A stretch of DNA of 64,000 bases, taken from NCBI RefSeq assembly GCF_022179545.1, contig NZ_AP025518.1, positions 2,604,001 through 2,668,000 on the forward strand, written 5' to 3'. Below, piece by piece: positions 36,712 to 44,592 of the stretch. Source of the DNA: Mycolicibacterium fortuitum subsp. fortuitum. GTDB lineage: Bacteria; Actinomycetota; Actinomycetes; Mycobacteriales; Mycobacteriaceae. The position numbers and the translations under genes were made by a program. Within the stretch, counting starts at the first letter, position 1. Every line of letters starts with the position of its first letter. Under the pieces are notes generated by a model. The model was not told the DNA's origin. It searched no databases and saw only the letters and a list, made by a program, of their open reading frames with translations.

Positions 36712-37233
36712 CTACAGCGTCAACAACATCCGGGTATTGCCCAACGTGTTGGGCTTGACGTAGGACAGGTCGAGGAACTCCGCCACACCGGTGTCGTACG
36801 AGCGGCACATCTCCTCGTACACCTCGGCGGTCACCGGGGTGCCGTCGATCTCCTCGAAACCGTGCTTGCCGAAGAAATCCACCTCGAAGGTCAGCACGAA
36901 TATCCGGCTCAGGTGCAGCTCGCGTGCGACGTCGAGCAACTGCTCGACCAGTAGGTGCCCGACCCCCGTACCGCGGACTTTCGGGTGCACCGCCACCGTG
37001 CGTACCTCGCCGAGGTCGGCCCACAGCACATGCAGTGCGCCGCATCCGACGAGCTCTCCGTCGAGTTCGGCCACCCAGAATTCCTGCACCGCCTCGTACA
37101 ACGTGACCAGGTTCTTCTCCAGCAGGATCTTTCCCGCGTAGACGTCGACCAGGCCCTTGATCGCCGGAACATCGGACGTGCGGGCGCGGCGCACCACAGG
37201 GCGCCGGCGCGGCTCGACACTGCCTGGGTTCAC
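36712..37233 (-). CDS. argA: Amino-acid N-acetyltransferase (glutamate N-acetyltransferase)
   Basis: This GNAT-fold enzyme acetylates L-glutamate (or glutamine) in arginine synthesis. The 173-residue protein equals Rv2747 in length. Acetyl-CoA loop is VRGTGVGHLLVEQLL, preceded by VRTVAVHP; the N-terminal strand RRARTSDVPAIKGLVDVY is typical of the short single-domain ArgA. GTG 37233 has TACTCT 7 nt upstream on the minus strand. The gene is divergent from pgsA3 with only 42 bp between starts. Confidence 0.9.
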   Translation of the reverse strand: MNPGSVEPRRRPVVRRARTSDVPAIKGLVDVYAGKILLEKNLVTLYEAVQEFWVAELDGELVGCGALHVLWADLGEVRTVAVHPKVRGTGVGHLLVEQLLDVARELHLSRIFVLTFEVDFFGKHGFEEIDGTPVTAEVYEEMCRSYDTGVAEFLDLSYVKPNTLGNTRMLLTL

Positions 37234-37240
37234 AGGCGCA

Positions 37241-37269
37241 AGAGTATCCGTTCCGGCAACCGATATTCT
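37241..37269. promoter_or_regulatory. Compact divergent leaderless promoter, argA and pgsA3
   Basis: On the minus strand TACTCT (complement of 37241-37246) serves argA with a 7-nt gap to GTG 37233. On the plus strand TATTCT (37264-37269) serves pgsA3 with a 6-nt gap to GTG 37276. The -35 regions must overlap each other or the opposite gene's start, so the promoters should compete. Confidence 0.55.
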
Positions 37270-37275
37270 GTTGCG

Positions 37276-37881
37276 GTGCCGGGCAAACCTTCTACCGATC
37301 CGGTGGTCCCGCGTGCGCGCGTGGCCAACCTCGCCAACGTGCTCACCGGGGTACGGATGGTGCTTGTTCCGGTCTTCCTCGTCTTTTTGTTCGTCGGCGA
37401 CGGTCATGAATCCGGCTGGCGTATCGCGGCTTTCGCGGTGTTCGCGGTAGCGGTCATCACCGACCATCTCGACGGGGCGTTGGCCCGCAGCTACGGCATG
37501 ATCACCGAGTTCGGCACATTGGCCGATCCGATCGCCGACAAGGCGCTGATCGGCGCGGCGCTGATCGGTCTTTCGATCCTTCACGACCTGCCGTGGTGGA
37601 TCACCGCTGTGGTGCTGACTCGTGAGATCGGAATCACGGTGCTGCGATTCGCGGTGCTGCGGCACGGCGTCATCCCGGCCAGTCGCGGCGGCAAGCTCAA
37701 GACGCTGGTGCAGGCCGTGGCCATCGGGCTGTTCATCATGCCGCTGCACTCGTGGCCCGCCATCTGGCTCGACGTGGCCTGGGTGATCATGTGGGCAGCC
37801 GTGGTGCTGACCGTGCTCACCGGTGCCGACTATGTCATCTCCGCGATCAGGGATTCACGTGGACGATCCGCTGCTCACTGA
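37276..37881 (+). CDS. pgsA3: CDP-diacylglycerol--glycerol-3-phosphate phosphatidyltransferase family protein
   Basis: The 201-residue membrane enzyme has the CDP-alcohol phosphotransferase motif D-G-x2-A-R-x8-G-x3-D-x3-D as DHLDGALARSYGMITEFGTL followed by ADPIADK (about 60-86). It exchanges CMP for an alcohol phosphate in phospholipid synthesis. Five or six helices are predicted. The position matches Rv2746c (pgsA3). Start GTG 37276 is supported by the -10. It overlaps cinA by 23 bases. Confidence 0.93.
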   Translation: MPGKPSTDPVVPRARVANLANVLTGVRMVLVPVFLVFLFVGDGHESGWRIAAFAVFAVAVITDHLDGALARSYGMITEFGTLADPIADKALIGAALIGLSILHDLPWWITAVVLTREIGITVLRFAVLRHGVIPASRGGKLKTLVQAVAIGLFIMPLHSWPAIWLDVAWVIMWAAVVLTVLTGADYVISAIRDSRGRSAAH

Positions 37882-38347
37882 CGACGCCAGGGCACTGGTG
37901 GCCGACCTGACCGTGCGCTCACAGAGCGTGGCCACCGCCGAATCGCTGACCGGTGGGCTGCTCGCGGCGACGCTGGCGGGGGTGACCGGGGCCAGTTCGG
38001 TGCTGCAGGGCGGCCTGATCACCTACAACGAGGACACAAAGATCTGGCTGGCCGGGGTGGCGCCCCAGGTGCTCGACGCGGTGGGCCCGGTGGCGGCCCC
38101 GACCGCGCGGGCACTGGCGGTAGGGGCTCGCCAGCGTTGCGCAGCTACCTGGGGTGTCGGTCTGACCGGGGTGGCAGGGCCTGAGCCGCACGGTGGACAC
38201 CCGGTGGGGACGGTGTTCATCGGATTGGCAGGCCCGGTCGACACCGAGGTCGTCGAACTCGCCCTGTCCGGGTCGCGGTGGGACATCCGCCGCGCCGCCG
38301 TCGACGAGGCCATCGCCCGGTTGCGCTTTCTGGTCGAGAATCAGTAG
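37859..38347 (+). CDS. cinA: CinA C-terminal domain protein (nicotinamide-nucleotide amidase-like)
   Basis: The 162-residue protein is the stand-alone CinA/PncC domain, which deamidates nicotinamide mononucleotide. It shows the family motifs [37 protein letters not shown], and [19 protein letters not shown]. The GTG start lies 23 bases inside pgsA3. It is followed 94 bases later by clgR. From memory this gene is not present at the matching position in M. tuberculosis. Confidence 0.88.
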   Translation: MDDPLLTDDARALVADLTVRSQSVATAESLTGGLLAATLAGVTGASSVLQGGLITYNEDTKIWLAGVAPQVLDAVGPVAAPTARALAVGARQRCAATWGVGLTGVAGPEPHGGHPVGTVFIGLAGPVDTEVVELALSGSRWDIRRAAVDEAIARLRFLVENQ

Positions 38348-38441
38348 CCCGGATCGGTCATCGGACTCTCGGGAACCATGCGGTGGTCCACGGCGTTGGT
38401 CAGTAAGCGAACCTGTGACAGGCCAGGCGAAGGAGGGCACG

Positions 38442-38795
38442 ATGACGGCATTGCTGCGTGAGGTGATTGGCGACGTGCTGCGTAATGCCCGTACCGAACA
38501 GGGCCGGACGTTGCGTGAAGTGTCCGACTCGGCCCGGGTCAGCCTCGGGTACCTGTCTGAAGTGGAGCGCGGCCGCAAAGAGGCCTCCAGCGAGCTGCTC
38601 AGCGCCATCTGCGACGCGCTGGATGTGCCACTGTCGCGGGTACTCAGCGACGCCGGGGAGAACATGGCCGAGCGCGAACACGCCTCAGCGGCAGTGCAGC
38701 CCTCCGGCCGTGTCGAGGCGGCTGCCAACCTCGCGCACATCGACGCGGCTACCAAGGTGGTCATCCCGCAGGTCGTGTCGATGGCCGTCGCGTGA
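38442..38795 (+). CDS. clgR: XRE-type activator of Clp protease and stress genes
   Basis: The 117-residue regulator has a single XRE helix-turn-helix (about 8-65; [45 protein letters not shown]) followed by a Ala-rich C-terminal tail ending PQVVSMAVA. The tail resembles the ClpP-degradable end of ClgR proteins. In mycobacteria ClgR activates clpP1P2, clpC1 and the downstream pspA gene. AAGGAGG lies 6 nt before ATG 38442. It matches Rv2745c. Confidence 0.95.
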   Translation: MTALLREVIGDVLRNARTEQGRTLREVSDSARVSLGYLSEVERGRKEASSELLSAICDALDVPLSRVLSDAGENMAEREHASAAVQPSGRVEAAANLAHIDAATKVVIPQVVSMAVA

Positions 38796-38860
38796 CGATG
38801 ACCTGAGATCACGACCTGGATGCCGTACTGATCACGCCGTGTGTCAACGGGTACGAAATT

Positions 38861-38882
38861 TTCGCAAAACACCCACGCGAAC
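38861..38882. promoter_or_regulatory. Candidate ClgR-type site in the clgR-pspA gap
   Basis: TTCGC (38861-38865) and GCGAA (38877-38881) form an inverted repeat with an 11-bp spacer in the 229-bp gap before pspA. TTCGC/GCGAA half-sites are typical of ClgR targets in actinobacteria, but the spacer is longer than I remember for other species, so this is tentative. Confidence 0.35.
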
Positions 38883-39024
38883 AGGCTGCGGGACTGTGGC
38901 TGCATGTCGAGAACCGATAAGTTGGCATCAGAGGAATTGCGGCAACCTGAAGTAGTAGGACCCGATCACTGGCTCGACATGTCGGCCTGACCGACAAGCC
39001 CGACAGATAAGGCGGAACGAACCC

Positions 39025-39840
39025 ATGGCCAATCCTTTCGTCAAGGCGTGGAAGTACCTGATGGCGCTGTTCAGCTCCAAGGTCGACGAATACGCCGACC
39101 CGAAGGTGCAGATCCAGCAGGCCATCGAGGATGCGCAGCGTCAGCACCAGGCCCTCACCCAGCAGGCGGCGCAGGTCATCGGCAACCAGCGCCAGCTGGA
39201 GATGCGGCTCAGCCGCCAGCTCGCAGACATCGAGAAGCTGCAGGTCAACGTTCGTCAGGCGCTGACACTGGCCGATCAGGCCACCGCTGCCGGTGACGCG
39301 GCCAAGGCCACCGAATACAACAACGCCGCCGAGGCATTCGCCGCCCAACTCGTCACCGCCGAGCAGAGTGTCGAGGATCTCAAGGGCCTGCACGATCAGG
39401 CCCTGCAGGCCGCCGCGCAGGCCAAGAAGGCTGTCGAGCAGAACGCGATGATGCTGCAGCAGAAGATCGCCGAGCGCACCAAGCTGCTGTCCCAGCTGGA
39501 GCAGGCCAAGATGCAGGAGCAGGTCAGCGCCTCGCTCCGTTCGATGAGCGAGGTTGCCGCGCCGGGCAATACCCCCAGCCTCGACGAGGTCCGCGACAAG
39601 ATCGAGCGCCGCTACGCCAACGCCATCGGGCAGGCCGAGCTGGCACAGAACTCCGTGCAGGGCCGCATGATGGAGGTACAGCAGGCCAGCGTCCAGATGG
39701 CCGGACACTCCCGGCTGGAGCAGATCCGAGCCTCGATGCGCGGCGATTCGCTGCCCAGCGGCGGTGCGTCCCCGGCCACACCGGCCTCCCCGGCCACCAA
39801 TCAAACCCCCGCCACGCCCGAAAACCCGCTCGGGCAATAG
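39025..39840 (+). CDS. pspA: PspA/IM30 envelope-stress protein (35 kDa antigen)
   Basis: The 271-residue protein is a coiled-coil PspA/Vipp1 homologue that coats and stabilises the inner membrane under stress. The N-terminal amphipathic segment [27 protein letters not shown] is followed by long heptad coils (about 28-215) rich in Gln and Ala. A low-complexity Pro/Ala/Thr tail closes the protein. Its position after clgR and before pspM matches Rv2744c. No ribosome-binding-site anomaly was seen. Confidence 0.96.
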   Translation: MANPFVKAWKYLMALFSSKVDEYADPKVQIQQAIEDAQRQHQALTQQAAQVIGNQRQLEMRLSRQLADIEKLQVNVRQALTLADQATAAGDAAKATEYNNAAEAFAAQLVTAEQSVEDLKGLHDQALQAAAQAKKAVEQNAMMLQQKIAERTKLLSQLEQAKMQEQVSASLRSMSEVAAPGNTPSLDEVRDKIERRYANAIGQAELAQNSVQGRMMEVQQASVQMAGHSRLEQIRASMRGDSLPSGGASPATPASPATNQTPATPENPLGQ

Positions 39841-39860
39841 TGATTCGAGTGTCCTAGATC

Positions 39861-40679
39861 ATGGCTACCAACACCGGTCGACCCGAAGTCTGGAAGTCGT
39901 TGGTGCAACGGGGGATTGACACCGCGGCAGACCTGTCGGGGGCGCTGACCGAAAAGCTCAGCGCCGCCGCCGATCCGCGCGCGAAGCTGTTGCGCAAACG
40001 GCGGTGGGCACTGCGCTTCGCGGTGTTCTTCACCCTGTCCAGTGGGTTCTGGGTGCTGGTCACGGCGCTGCTGGCGTCGTGGAGCACCCCGGTGTGGGGC
40101 CTGATCATCACGGGCGCGATCGCGGCGGGAGCGGCGTTCCCTGCGACGCTGTTCTGGCTGCGCTACCGCTGGTTGCGTACCGAACCGCTGCCGGCGGAGC
40201 GGCCCGTTTCCGGCCGTCGGTTGCCGCCGTGGGGCTCGGCGGCCCGCCAGCCCATGGCGGCCCTGATGGCCTCGGAGCGGGGCATGTTCTCGCTTCTCGG
40301 CGTGCTGGAGCGCGGCCGGATGCTGCCCGATGACGAACTACGGGAACTGACCGCGGTGGCCAACCACACCGCCCGCACCATGGCAGCCACCGCCACCGAG
40401 GTGGTCTCGATGGAGCGGGCGATCAGCAATGCTCCGCAATCGCGCCAGCATCTGGTGCCCACCATCAACGCCTTCACCGCCCAGCTCGGGCAGGGCGTGC
40501 GGCAGTACAACGAAATGGTCACTGCCGCAGCGCAACTCGTGTCGACGGTGAACAGCGGCCAGGGCGCGGCGTCGCCGTTGTCGCAGCAGCGTTACCGCAA
40601 CGAGTTGACCGGCGCCACAGATCGCCTGGTCGGCTGGGCGCAGGCCTTCGACGAACTCGGTCAGCTGCGCCGCGCCTGA
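39861..40679 (+). CDS. pspM: PspA-associated membrane protein
   Basis: The 272-residue protein has two membrane helices (about 50-72 and 78-102) between a basic N-terminus and a cytosolic helical domain (about 130-272). It corresponds to Rv2743c (PspM), a membrane anchor that binds PspA in M. tuberculosis. It lies 20 bases after pspA on the same strand, so the two are co-transcribed. No Rv2742c-like (pspN) gene follows; the next gene is convergent ephG. Confidence 0.88.
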   Translation: MATNTGRPEVWKSLVQRGIDTAADLSGALTEKLSAAADPRAKLLRKRRWALRFAVFFTLSSGFWVLVTALLASWSTPVWGLIITGAIAAGAAFPATLFWLRYRWLRTEPLPAERPVSGRRLPPWGSAARQPMAALMASERGMFSLLGVLERGRMLPDDELRELTAVANHTARTMAATATEVVSMERAISNAPQSRQHLVPTINAFTAQLGQGVRQYNEMVTAAAQLVSTVNSGQGAASPLSQQRYRNELTGATDRLVGWAQAFDELGQLRRA

Positions 40680-40686
40680 GCCAGCC

Positions 40687-41130
40687 CTAGAGCGACGGGC
40701 GCAGCGAAGGCACGACCACACCGACAAGACCGCGCACGGTGGCCTTGAGCATGTCGAACATGTCGAAGTAGTCGCGCCACAGCGTGATCCGGCCCTCGTG
40801 CACCTCGAACACCCCGCACACCCAGAACTGCAGGCGCATCGGTCCGAACACCAGGGCGTCGGTGCGCTCGGTGAGTACGGCGGCGCCGTCTGCGGCGATC
40901 CGGTGGATCTTGACCTCGAAGCCCATCCAGCCCGGCATCGAGCGGAACAGCTTCACCGCGCGGTTGCGGCCGTAGATGGTGGGGAATCCGACGTTCTGGT
41001 AGACGAGGTTCTGCGCCAGCGTGTTTTCGGCGGTGTCGAAGTCCTGCTCCTGCAGCGCGTTGAGGAACGTCTCGACCGTCCTGACAGTCGTGGACGAGGC
41101 CTGCGTAGCGGCGGTGGATTGGTCAGACAT
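40687..41130 (-). CDS. ephG: Limonene-1,2-epoxide hydrolase-like protein
   Basis: The 147-residue cone-shaped SnoaL/NTF2-like fold matches the limonene epoxide hydrolase family and Rv2740 (EphG). The catalytic Asp-Arg-Asp triad is suggested by residues in ITLWRDYFD, ALVFGP and the central TERTDAL. The family opens epoxides of sterols or fatty acids with water. The ATG at 41130 has TAGGCT 6 nt upstream on the minus strand. It lies 41 bp from the divergent glycosyltransferase start. Confidence 0.9.
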   Translation of the reverse strand: MSDQSTAATQASSTTVRTVETFLNALQEQDFDTAENTLAQNLVYQNVGFPTIYGRNRAVKLFRSMPGWMGFEVKIHRIAADGAAVLTERTDALVFGPMRLQFWVCGVFEVHEGRITLWRDYFDMFDMLKATVRGLVGVVVPSLRPSL

Positions 41131-41136
41131 GCCCGA

Positions 41137-41142
41137 AGCCTA
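41137..41142 (-). promoter_or_regulatory. -10 element of ephG, leaderless
   Basis: On the minus strand TAGGCT ends 6 nt before ATG 41130. Confidence 0.45.
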
Positions 41143-41171
41143 GTGGGGAACGGCTATGGCATGGTAGGCCG

Positions 41172-42344
41172 GTGCGCGTAGCGGTGGTAGCCGGACCCGA
41201 TCCCGGACATGCCTTCCCGGCTCTTGCGTTGTGCCTGAAGTTCCTGGCCGCAGGGGACACCCCGACGCTGCTGACCGGGGTGCAATGGCTCGACACGGCT
41301 CGGGCGGCCGGCGTCGACGCCGTCGAACTGCTCGGCCTCGATCCGGCCGACGATGACGACGATGCCGACGCGGGCGCCAAGATCCACCAGCGCGCCGGAC
41401 GCATGGCGCAGCTCAACGTCCCCGTGCTGCAGGAGCTGGGCCCTGATCTCGTGGTTTCCGACGTGATCACCGCCTGCGGCGGTCTGGCCGCCGAACTGCT
41501 CGGGCTGCCGTGGGTGGAGCTCAATCCGCATCCGCTGTACCTGCCGTCGAAAGGGCTGCCGCCGCTCGGCAGCGGGTTGGCTCCCGGCGTCGGCATCCGG
41601 GGCCGGCTGCGCGACACCGTGATGCGGGCCCTGACCGCGAGGTCGGTGCGCGCCGGTCTGGCGGAGCGGTCCGAGGTACGGGTCGCGATCGGTCTGCCCG
41701 CCCGCGATCCCGGCCCGTTGCGCCGGTTGATCGCCACCCTGCCCGCCTTGGAGGTGCCGCGCCCGGACTGGCCGGAGGAGGCCGTGGTGGTGGGCCCGCT
41801 GCACTTCGAACCCACCGACGCGGTGCTGGCGGTCCCTCCGGGGACCGGGCCGGTGGTGATGGTGGCTCCGTCCACCGCGACCACCGGGGCGCAGGGGATG
41901 ACCGAGTTGGTCCTGGAGTCGTTGCGCCCGGGCGAGACCCTGCCCGACGGCGCGCGCGTGGTGGTCTCCCGGCTGGGCGGTGCCGATGTCGAGTTGCCCC
42001 CGTGGGCGGCGCTGGGGCTCGGCCGTCAGGACGAACTGTTGTCGCGTGCCGATGTGGTGATCTGTGGTGGGGGCCACGGCCTGGTGTCCAAGGCGTTGCT
42101 GGCCGGGGTGCCGATGGTCGTGGTGCCGGGCGGCGGAGATCAGTGGGAGATCGCCAATCGTGTGGTGCGGCAAGGGAGTGCGCAGCTGGTGCGGCCGCTT
42201 TCCGGAGAGGCGTTGACGGCTGCGGTCGGTGCAGTGCTCGGGTCCTCCTCCTACCGAGAGGCTGCCCGGCGCGCGGGAATCACGGCCGCGGAGGTGGCAG
42301 ATCCGGTACGGGTGTGCCATGACGCACTCGTGGGTGCTGGGTAA
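41172..42344 (+). CDS. Glycosyltransferase, GT1/MurG-like (Rv2739c-like)
   Basis: The 390-residue protein has the GT-B two-domain layout. The N-terminal half opens MRVAVVAGPDPGHAFPALAL. The C-terminal half has the sugar-nucleotide loop DVVICGGGHGLVSKALLAGVP followed by MVVVPGGGDQWEIANRVV, the donor-binding signature of UDP-glycosyltransferases (GT1). The acceptor is unknown; lipids are likely in mycobacteria. A run of six acidic residues (DDDDDAD) is near residue 62. The GTG start is at 41172; no good leaderless or Shine-Dalgarno signal was found. Confidence 0.87.
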   Translation: MRVAVVAGPDPGHAFPALALCLKFLAAGDTPTLLTGVQWLDTARAAGVDAVELLGLDPADDDDDADAGAKIHQRAGRMAQLNVPVLQELGPDLVVSDVITACGGLAAELLGLPWVELNPHPLYLPSKGLPPLGSGLAPGVGIRGRLRDTVMRALTARSVRAGLAERSEVRVAIGLPARDPGPLRRLIATLPALEVPRPDWPEEAVVVGPLHFEPTDAVLAVPPGTGPVVMVAPSTATTGAQGMTELVLESLRPGETLPDGARVVVSRLGGADVELPPWAALGLGRQDELLSRADVVICGGGHGLVSKALLAGVPMVVVPGGGDQWEIANRVVRQGSAQLVRPLSGEALTAAVGAVLGSSSYREAARRAGITAAEVADPVRVCHDALVGAG

Positions 42345-42347
42345 GTT
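42342..42347 (+). promoter_or_regulatory. -10 element of the DUF3046 gene, leaderless
   Basis: TAAGTT ends 6 nt before GTG 42354; it overlaps the stop codon of the upstream glycosyltransferase gene. Confidence 0.45.
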
Positions 42348-42353
42348 GGGCCT

Positions 42354-42548
42354 GTGCGGCTGACGGAATTCAATGACCTCGTCGAAGGCCAGTTCGGCTC
42401 GATGCGGGGTCGCTCGTTGCTCGTCGACCACGTGCTGACCGCTCTCGACGGGCGCACTGCCGCGCAGGCCATCGAGGACGGGGTCGAGCCGCGCAGCGTG
42501 TGGCGGGCGTTGTGCGCGGATTTCGACGTCCCGCGTGAGCAATGGTGA
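42354..42548 (+). CDS. DUF3046 small protein
   Basis: This 64-residue protein matches the actinobacterial DUF3046 family (Rv2738c), usually found just upstream of recA-recX. It contains the conserved LTEFNDLVEGQFGS, HVLTALDGRTAAQAI, and VWRALCADFDVPREQW. No function is known. A leaderless -10 supports the GTG. A short perfect hairpin follows the stop. Confidence 0.9.
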   Translation: MRLTEFNDLVEGQFGSMRGRSLLVDHVLTALDGRTAAQAIEDGVEPRSVWRALCADFDVPREQW

Positions 42549-42551
42549 ACG

Positions 42552-42576
42552 GATCACCGGTGAATCCACGGTGATC
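42552..42576 (+). terminator. 8-bp stem-loop after the DUF3046 gene
   Basis: GATCACCG (42552-42559) and CGGTGATC (42569-42576) flank a 9-nt loop, 4 bases past the DUF3046 stop. A possible terminator, but no U-tract follows. Confidence 0.4.
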
Positions 42577-42619
42577 AGACCCGCTTCCCCTGTGCGCATT
42601 TTCGGCGTATACCGGAGTC

Positions 42620-42823
42620 ATGGGTCTCGGTGACCATCCGACGCGGACACCCCTCTACGGTGTTCTGCTGGTGATCGCAGCGGTACTGCTGTGCTGGCTG
42701 GTGGCGTCCACCCTGGGCGGGTGGCAGGCGGCCATCGGATATTTCCTGGCCATCGCCGTCGGCGCCTTCGGGTTCGTCATGACGCTGCGGGATCTCGACA
42801 ACTTCCCGAACTGGCGTCGCTGA
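42620..42823 (+). CDS. Small two-helix membrane protein before recA
   Basis: The 67-residue protein has two hydrophobic helices (about 13-35 and 39-57) separated by a short GGWQ turn. A polar tail LRDLDNFPNWRR ends it. I recognise no family. The ATG at 42620 is preceded by GGAG. It lies on the same strand between DUF3046 and recA, so it could be expressed with either. Confidence 0.6.
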   Translation: MGLGDHPTRTPLYGVLLVIAAVLLCWLVASTLGGWQAAIGYFLAIAVGAFGFVMTLRDLDNFPNWRR

Positions 42824-42853
42824 CCGGCATCGCCTCCGGCGTGTCACCTTGAA

Positions 42854-42869
42854 TCGAACAGATGTTCGT
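42854..42869 (+). promoter_or_regulatory. LexA-binding SOS box of recA
   Basis: TCGAAC-AGAT-GTTCGT matches the mycobacterial SOS consensus TCGAAC-N4-GTTCGA except for the final base. It lies 108 bp upstream of the recA ATG. Confidence 0.88.
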
Positions 42870-42900
42870 CTAGTCTGGGTGCAGTTCGACTGAGCCGACT

Positions 42901-42922
42901 TGTCGGTGGCCTGCTCTAACGT
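42901..42922 (+). promoter_or_regulatory. PafBC-type (RecA-NDp) promoter of recA
   Basis: TGTCGGTG (42901-42908), an 8-nt spacer and TAACGT (42917-42922) match the LexA-independent DNA-damage promoter motif TGTCRGTG-N8-TAnnnT exactly. PafBC recognises this element in mycobacteria. Together with the SOS box this gives recA two damage-responsive promoters. Confidence 0.85.
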
Positions 42923-42976
42923 CACGGCCAACCGATCGGAACACCGGTCAACACGACTACTCGGAGAGGCACCATC

Positions 42977-44032
42977 ATGGCGCAGCAGGCCCCTGATCGC
43001 GAAAAAGCGCTCGAACTGGCGATGGCCCAGATCGACAAGAACTTCGGTAAAGGCTCGGTGATGCGCCTCGGCGAGGAGGTGCGCCAGCCCATCTCGGTGA
43101 TCCCCACCGGGTCCATCTCCCTGGATGTGGCACTCGGCATCGGCGGGCTGCCGCGCGGCCGCGTGGTCGAGATCTACGGTCCGGAATCCTCGGGTAAGAC
43201 CACGGTGGCGCTGCATGCGGTGGCCAACGCCCAGGCCGCAGGCGGTATCGCGGCATTCATCGATGCCGAGCATGCACTGGATCCCGAGTACGCCAAGAAG
43301 CTCGGTGTGGACACCGATTCACTGCTGGTCAGCCAGCCCGACACCGGTGAGCAGGCACTCGAGATCGCCGACATGCTGGTGCGCTCGGGCGCGCTGGACA
43401 TCCTGGTGATCGACTCGGTGGCCGCGCTGGTACCCCGCGCCGAGATCGAGGGCGAGATGGGGGACAGCCACGTCGGTCTGCAGGCGCGCCTGATGAGCCA
43501 GGCACTGCGCAAGATGACCGGTGCGCTGAACAACTCGGGCACCACCGCGATCTTCATCAACCAGCTCCGCGAGAAGATCGGCGTGATGTTCGGCTCACCC
43601 GAAACCACCACGGGCGGTAAGGCTTTGAAGTTCTACGCCTCGGTCCGGCTGGACGTTCGGCGCATCGAGACGCTCAAGGACGGCACCGACGCGGTCGGTA
43701 ACCGGACCCGCGTCAAGGTCGTCAAGAACAAGGTCTCGCCGCCGTTCAAGCAGGCCGAGTTCGACATCCTGTACGGCCAGGGCATCAGCCGCGAGGGTTC
43801 GCTCATCGACATGGGCGTCGAGCACGGGTTCATCCGCAAGTCAGGGTCCTGGTTCACCTACGAGGGTGAACAGCTGGGTCAGGGCAAGGAGAACGCCCGC
43901 AAGTTCCTGTTGGAGAACGTCGATGTCGCCAACGAGATCGAGAAGAAGATCAAGGAAAAGCTCGGTATCGGTGCTGTCGTGACGGCCGAGGCCAAGGCTG
44001 ATGACGTCCTCCCCGCCCCGGTTGACTTCTGA
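42977..44032 (+). CDS. recA: Recombinase RecA
   Basis: RecA forms filaments on single-stranded DNA, drives strand exchange and stimulates LexA self-cleavage. The 351-residue protein shows the Walker [10 protein letters not shown] (about 69-77), [20 protein letters not shown], and [12 protein letters not shown]. There is no intein, unlike in M. tuberculosis. GGAGAGG lies about 9 nt before ATG 42977. The upstream region carries a LexA box and a PafBC promoter motif. It overlaps recX by 32 bases. Confidence 0.98.
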   Translation: MAQQAPDREKALELAMAQIDKNFGKGSVMRLGEEVRQPISVIPTGSISLDVALGIGGLPRGRVVEIYGPESSGKTTVALHAVANAQAAGGIAAFIDAEHALDPEYAKKLGVDTDSLLVSQPDTGEQALEIADMLVRSGALDILVIDSVAALVPRAEIEGEMGDSHVGLQARLMSQALRKMTGALNNSGTTAIFINQLREKIGVMFGSPETTTGGKALKFYASVRLDVRRIETLKDGTDAVGNRTRVKVVKNKVSPPFKQAEFDILYGQGISREGSLIDMGVEHGFIRKSGSWFTYEGEQLGQGKENARKFLLENVDVANEIEKKIKEKLGIGAVVTAEAKADDVLPAPVDF

Positions 44033-44564
44033 GCCGTCGGGTAAGCCCGAGGACGAGCAGGCGCAGGACCCGCGTAAACGCGAGGAGCAGGCGAAGAACG
44101 TTTGTCTGCGCCTGCTCACCGTGCGGGCCCGCACCCGTGCCGAGTTGACCGAGCAACTCGCCAAACGGGGTTACGAAGAAGACCTCAGCGCCCGGGTGCT
44201 CAGCAGGCTGACCGAAGTCGGGCTGATCGATGATGAGGACTTCGCCGAACAGTGGGTGCGGTCCAGGCACGCCAACTCAGGAAAAGGCAAGCGCGCCTTG
44301 GCCGTCGAACTCCGTAAGAAGGGCGTCGACAAGGAAGTCATCGATGCCGCGCTGGCCGACCTGGATCCGGCTGCCGAACGGCAACGGGCCGAGCAGCTGG
44401 TTCGTGACAAGTTGCGTCGCGAACGGCTCGACGACGATGACGGCGATGTGAAGGTGACGCGGCGCCTCGTCGGCATGCTGGCCCGTCGCGGCTACAACCA
44501 GTCGATGGCTTTCGACGTCGTCAGCGTCGAGCTGGCCGGCGAGAGGGAGCGCCGCCGGGTATAG
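44001..44564 (+). CDS. recX: RecA inhibitor RecX
   Basis: The 187-residue protein has three repeats of three helices typical of RecX ([66 protein letters not shown]). It binds the RecA filament groove and inhibits its activity. The ATG is 32 bases inside recA, which couples translation. The 3' end enters the convergent hairpin that separates it from gluD. Confidence 0.95.
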   Translation: MTSSPPRLTSEPSGKPEDEQAQDPRKREEQAKNVCLRLLTVRARTRAELTEQLAKRGYEEDLSARVLSRLTEVGLIDDEDFAEQWVRSRHANSGKGKRALAVELRKKGVDKEVIDAALADLDPAAERQRAEQLVRDKLRRERLDDDDGDVKVTRRLVGMLARRGYNQSMAFDVVSVELAGERERRRV

Positions 44565-44590
44565 CGGCCGCATTGTGTCGCTATACCCGG
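44555..44590. terminator. Bidirectional hairpin between recX and gluD
   Basis: CCGGGTATAGCG (44555-44566) and its exact reverse complement (44579-44590) flank a 12-nt loop. The hairpin includes the recX stop codon and ends 3 bases before the convergent gluD stop. A 12-bp perfect stem here could end transcription from both sides, though no U-tract is present. Confidence 0.6.
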
Positions 44591-44592
44591 GG

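Noticed and set aside
38796..39024. Small RNA in the clgR-pspA gap
   Set aside because: No stable hairpin with terminator was visible; only promoter-like elements can be suggested.
42977..44032. Possible RecA intein as in M. tuberculosis
   Set aside because: The protein is a normal 351 residues with uninterrupted motifs.
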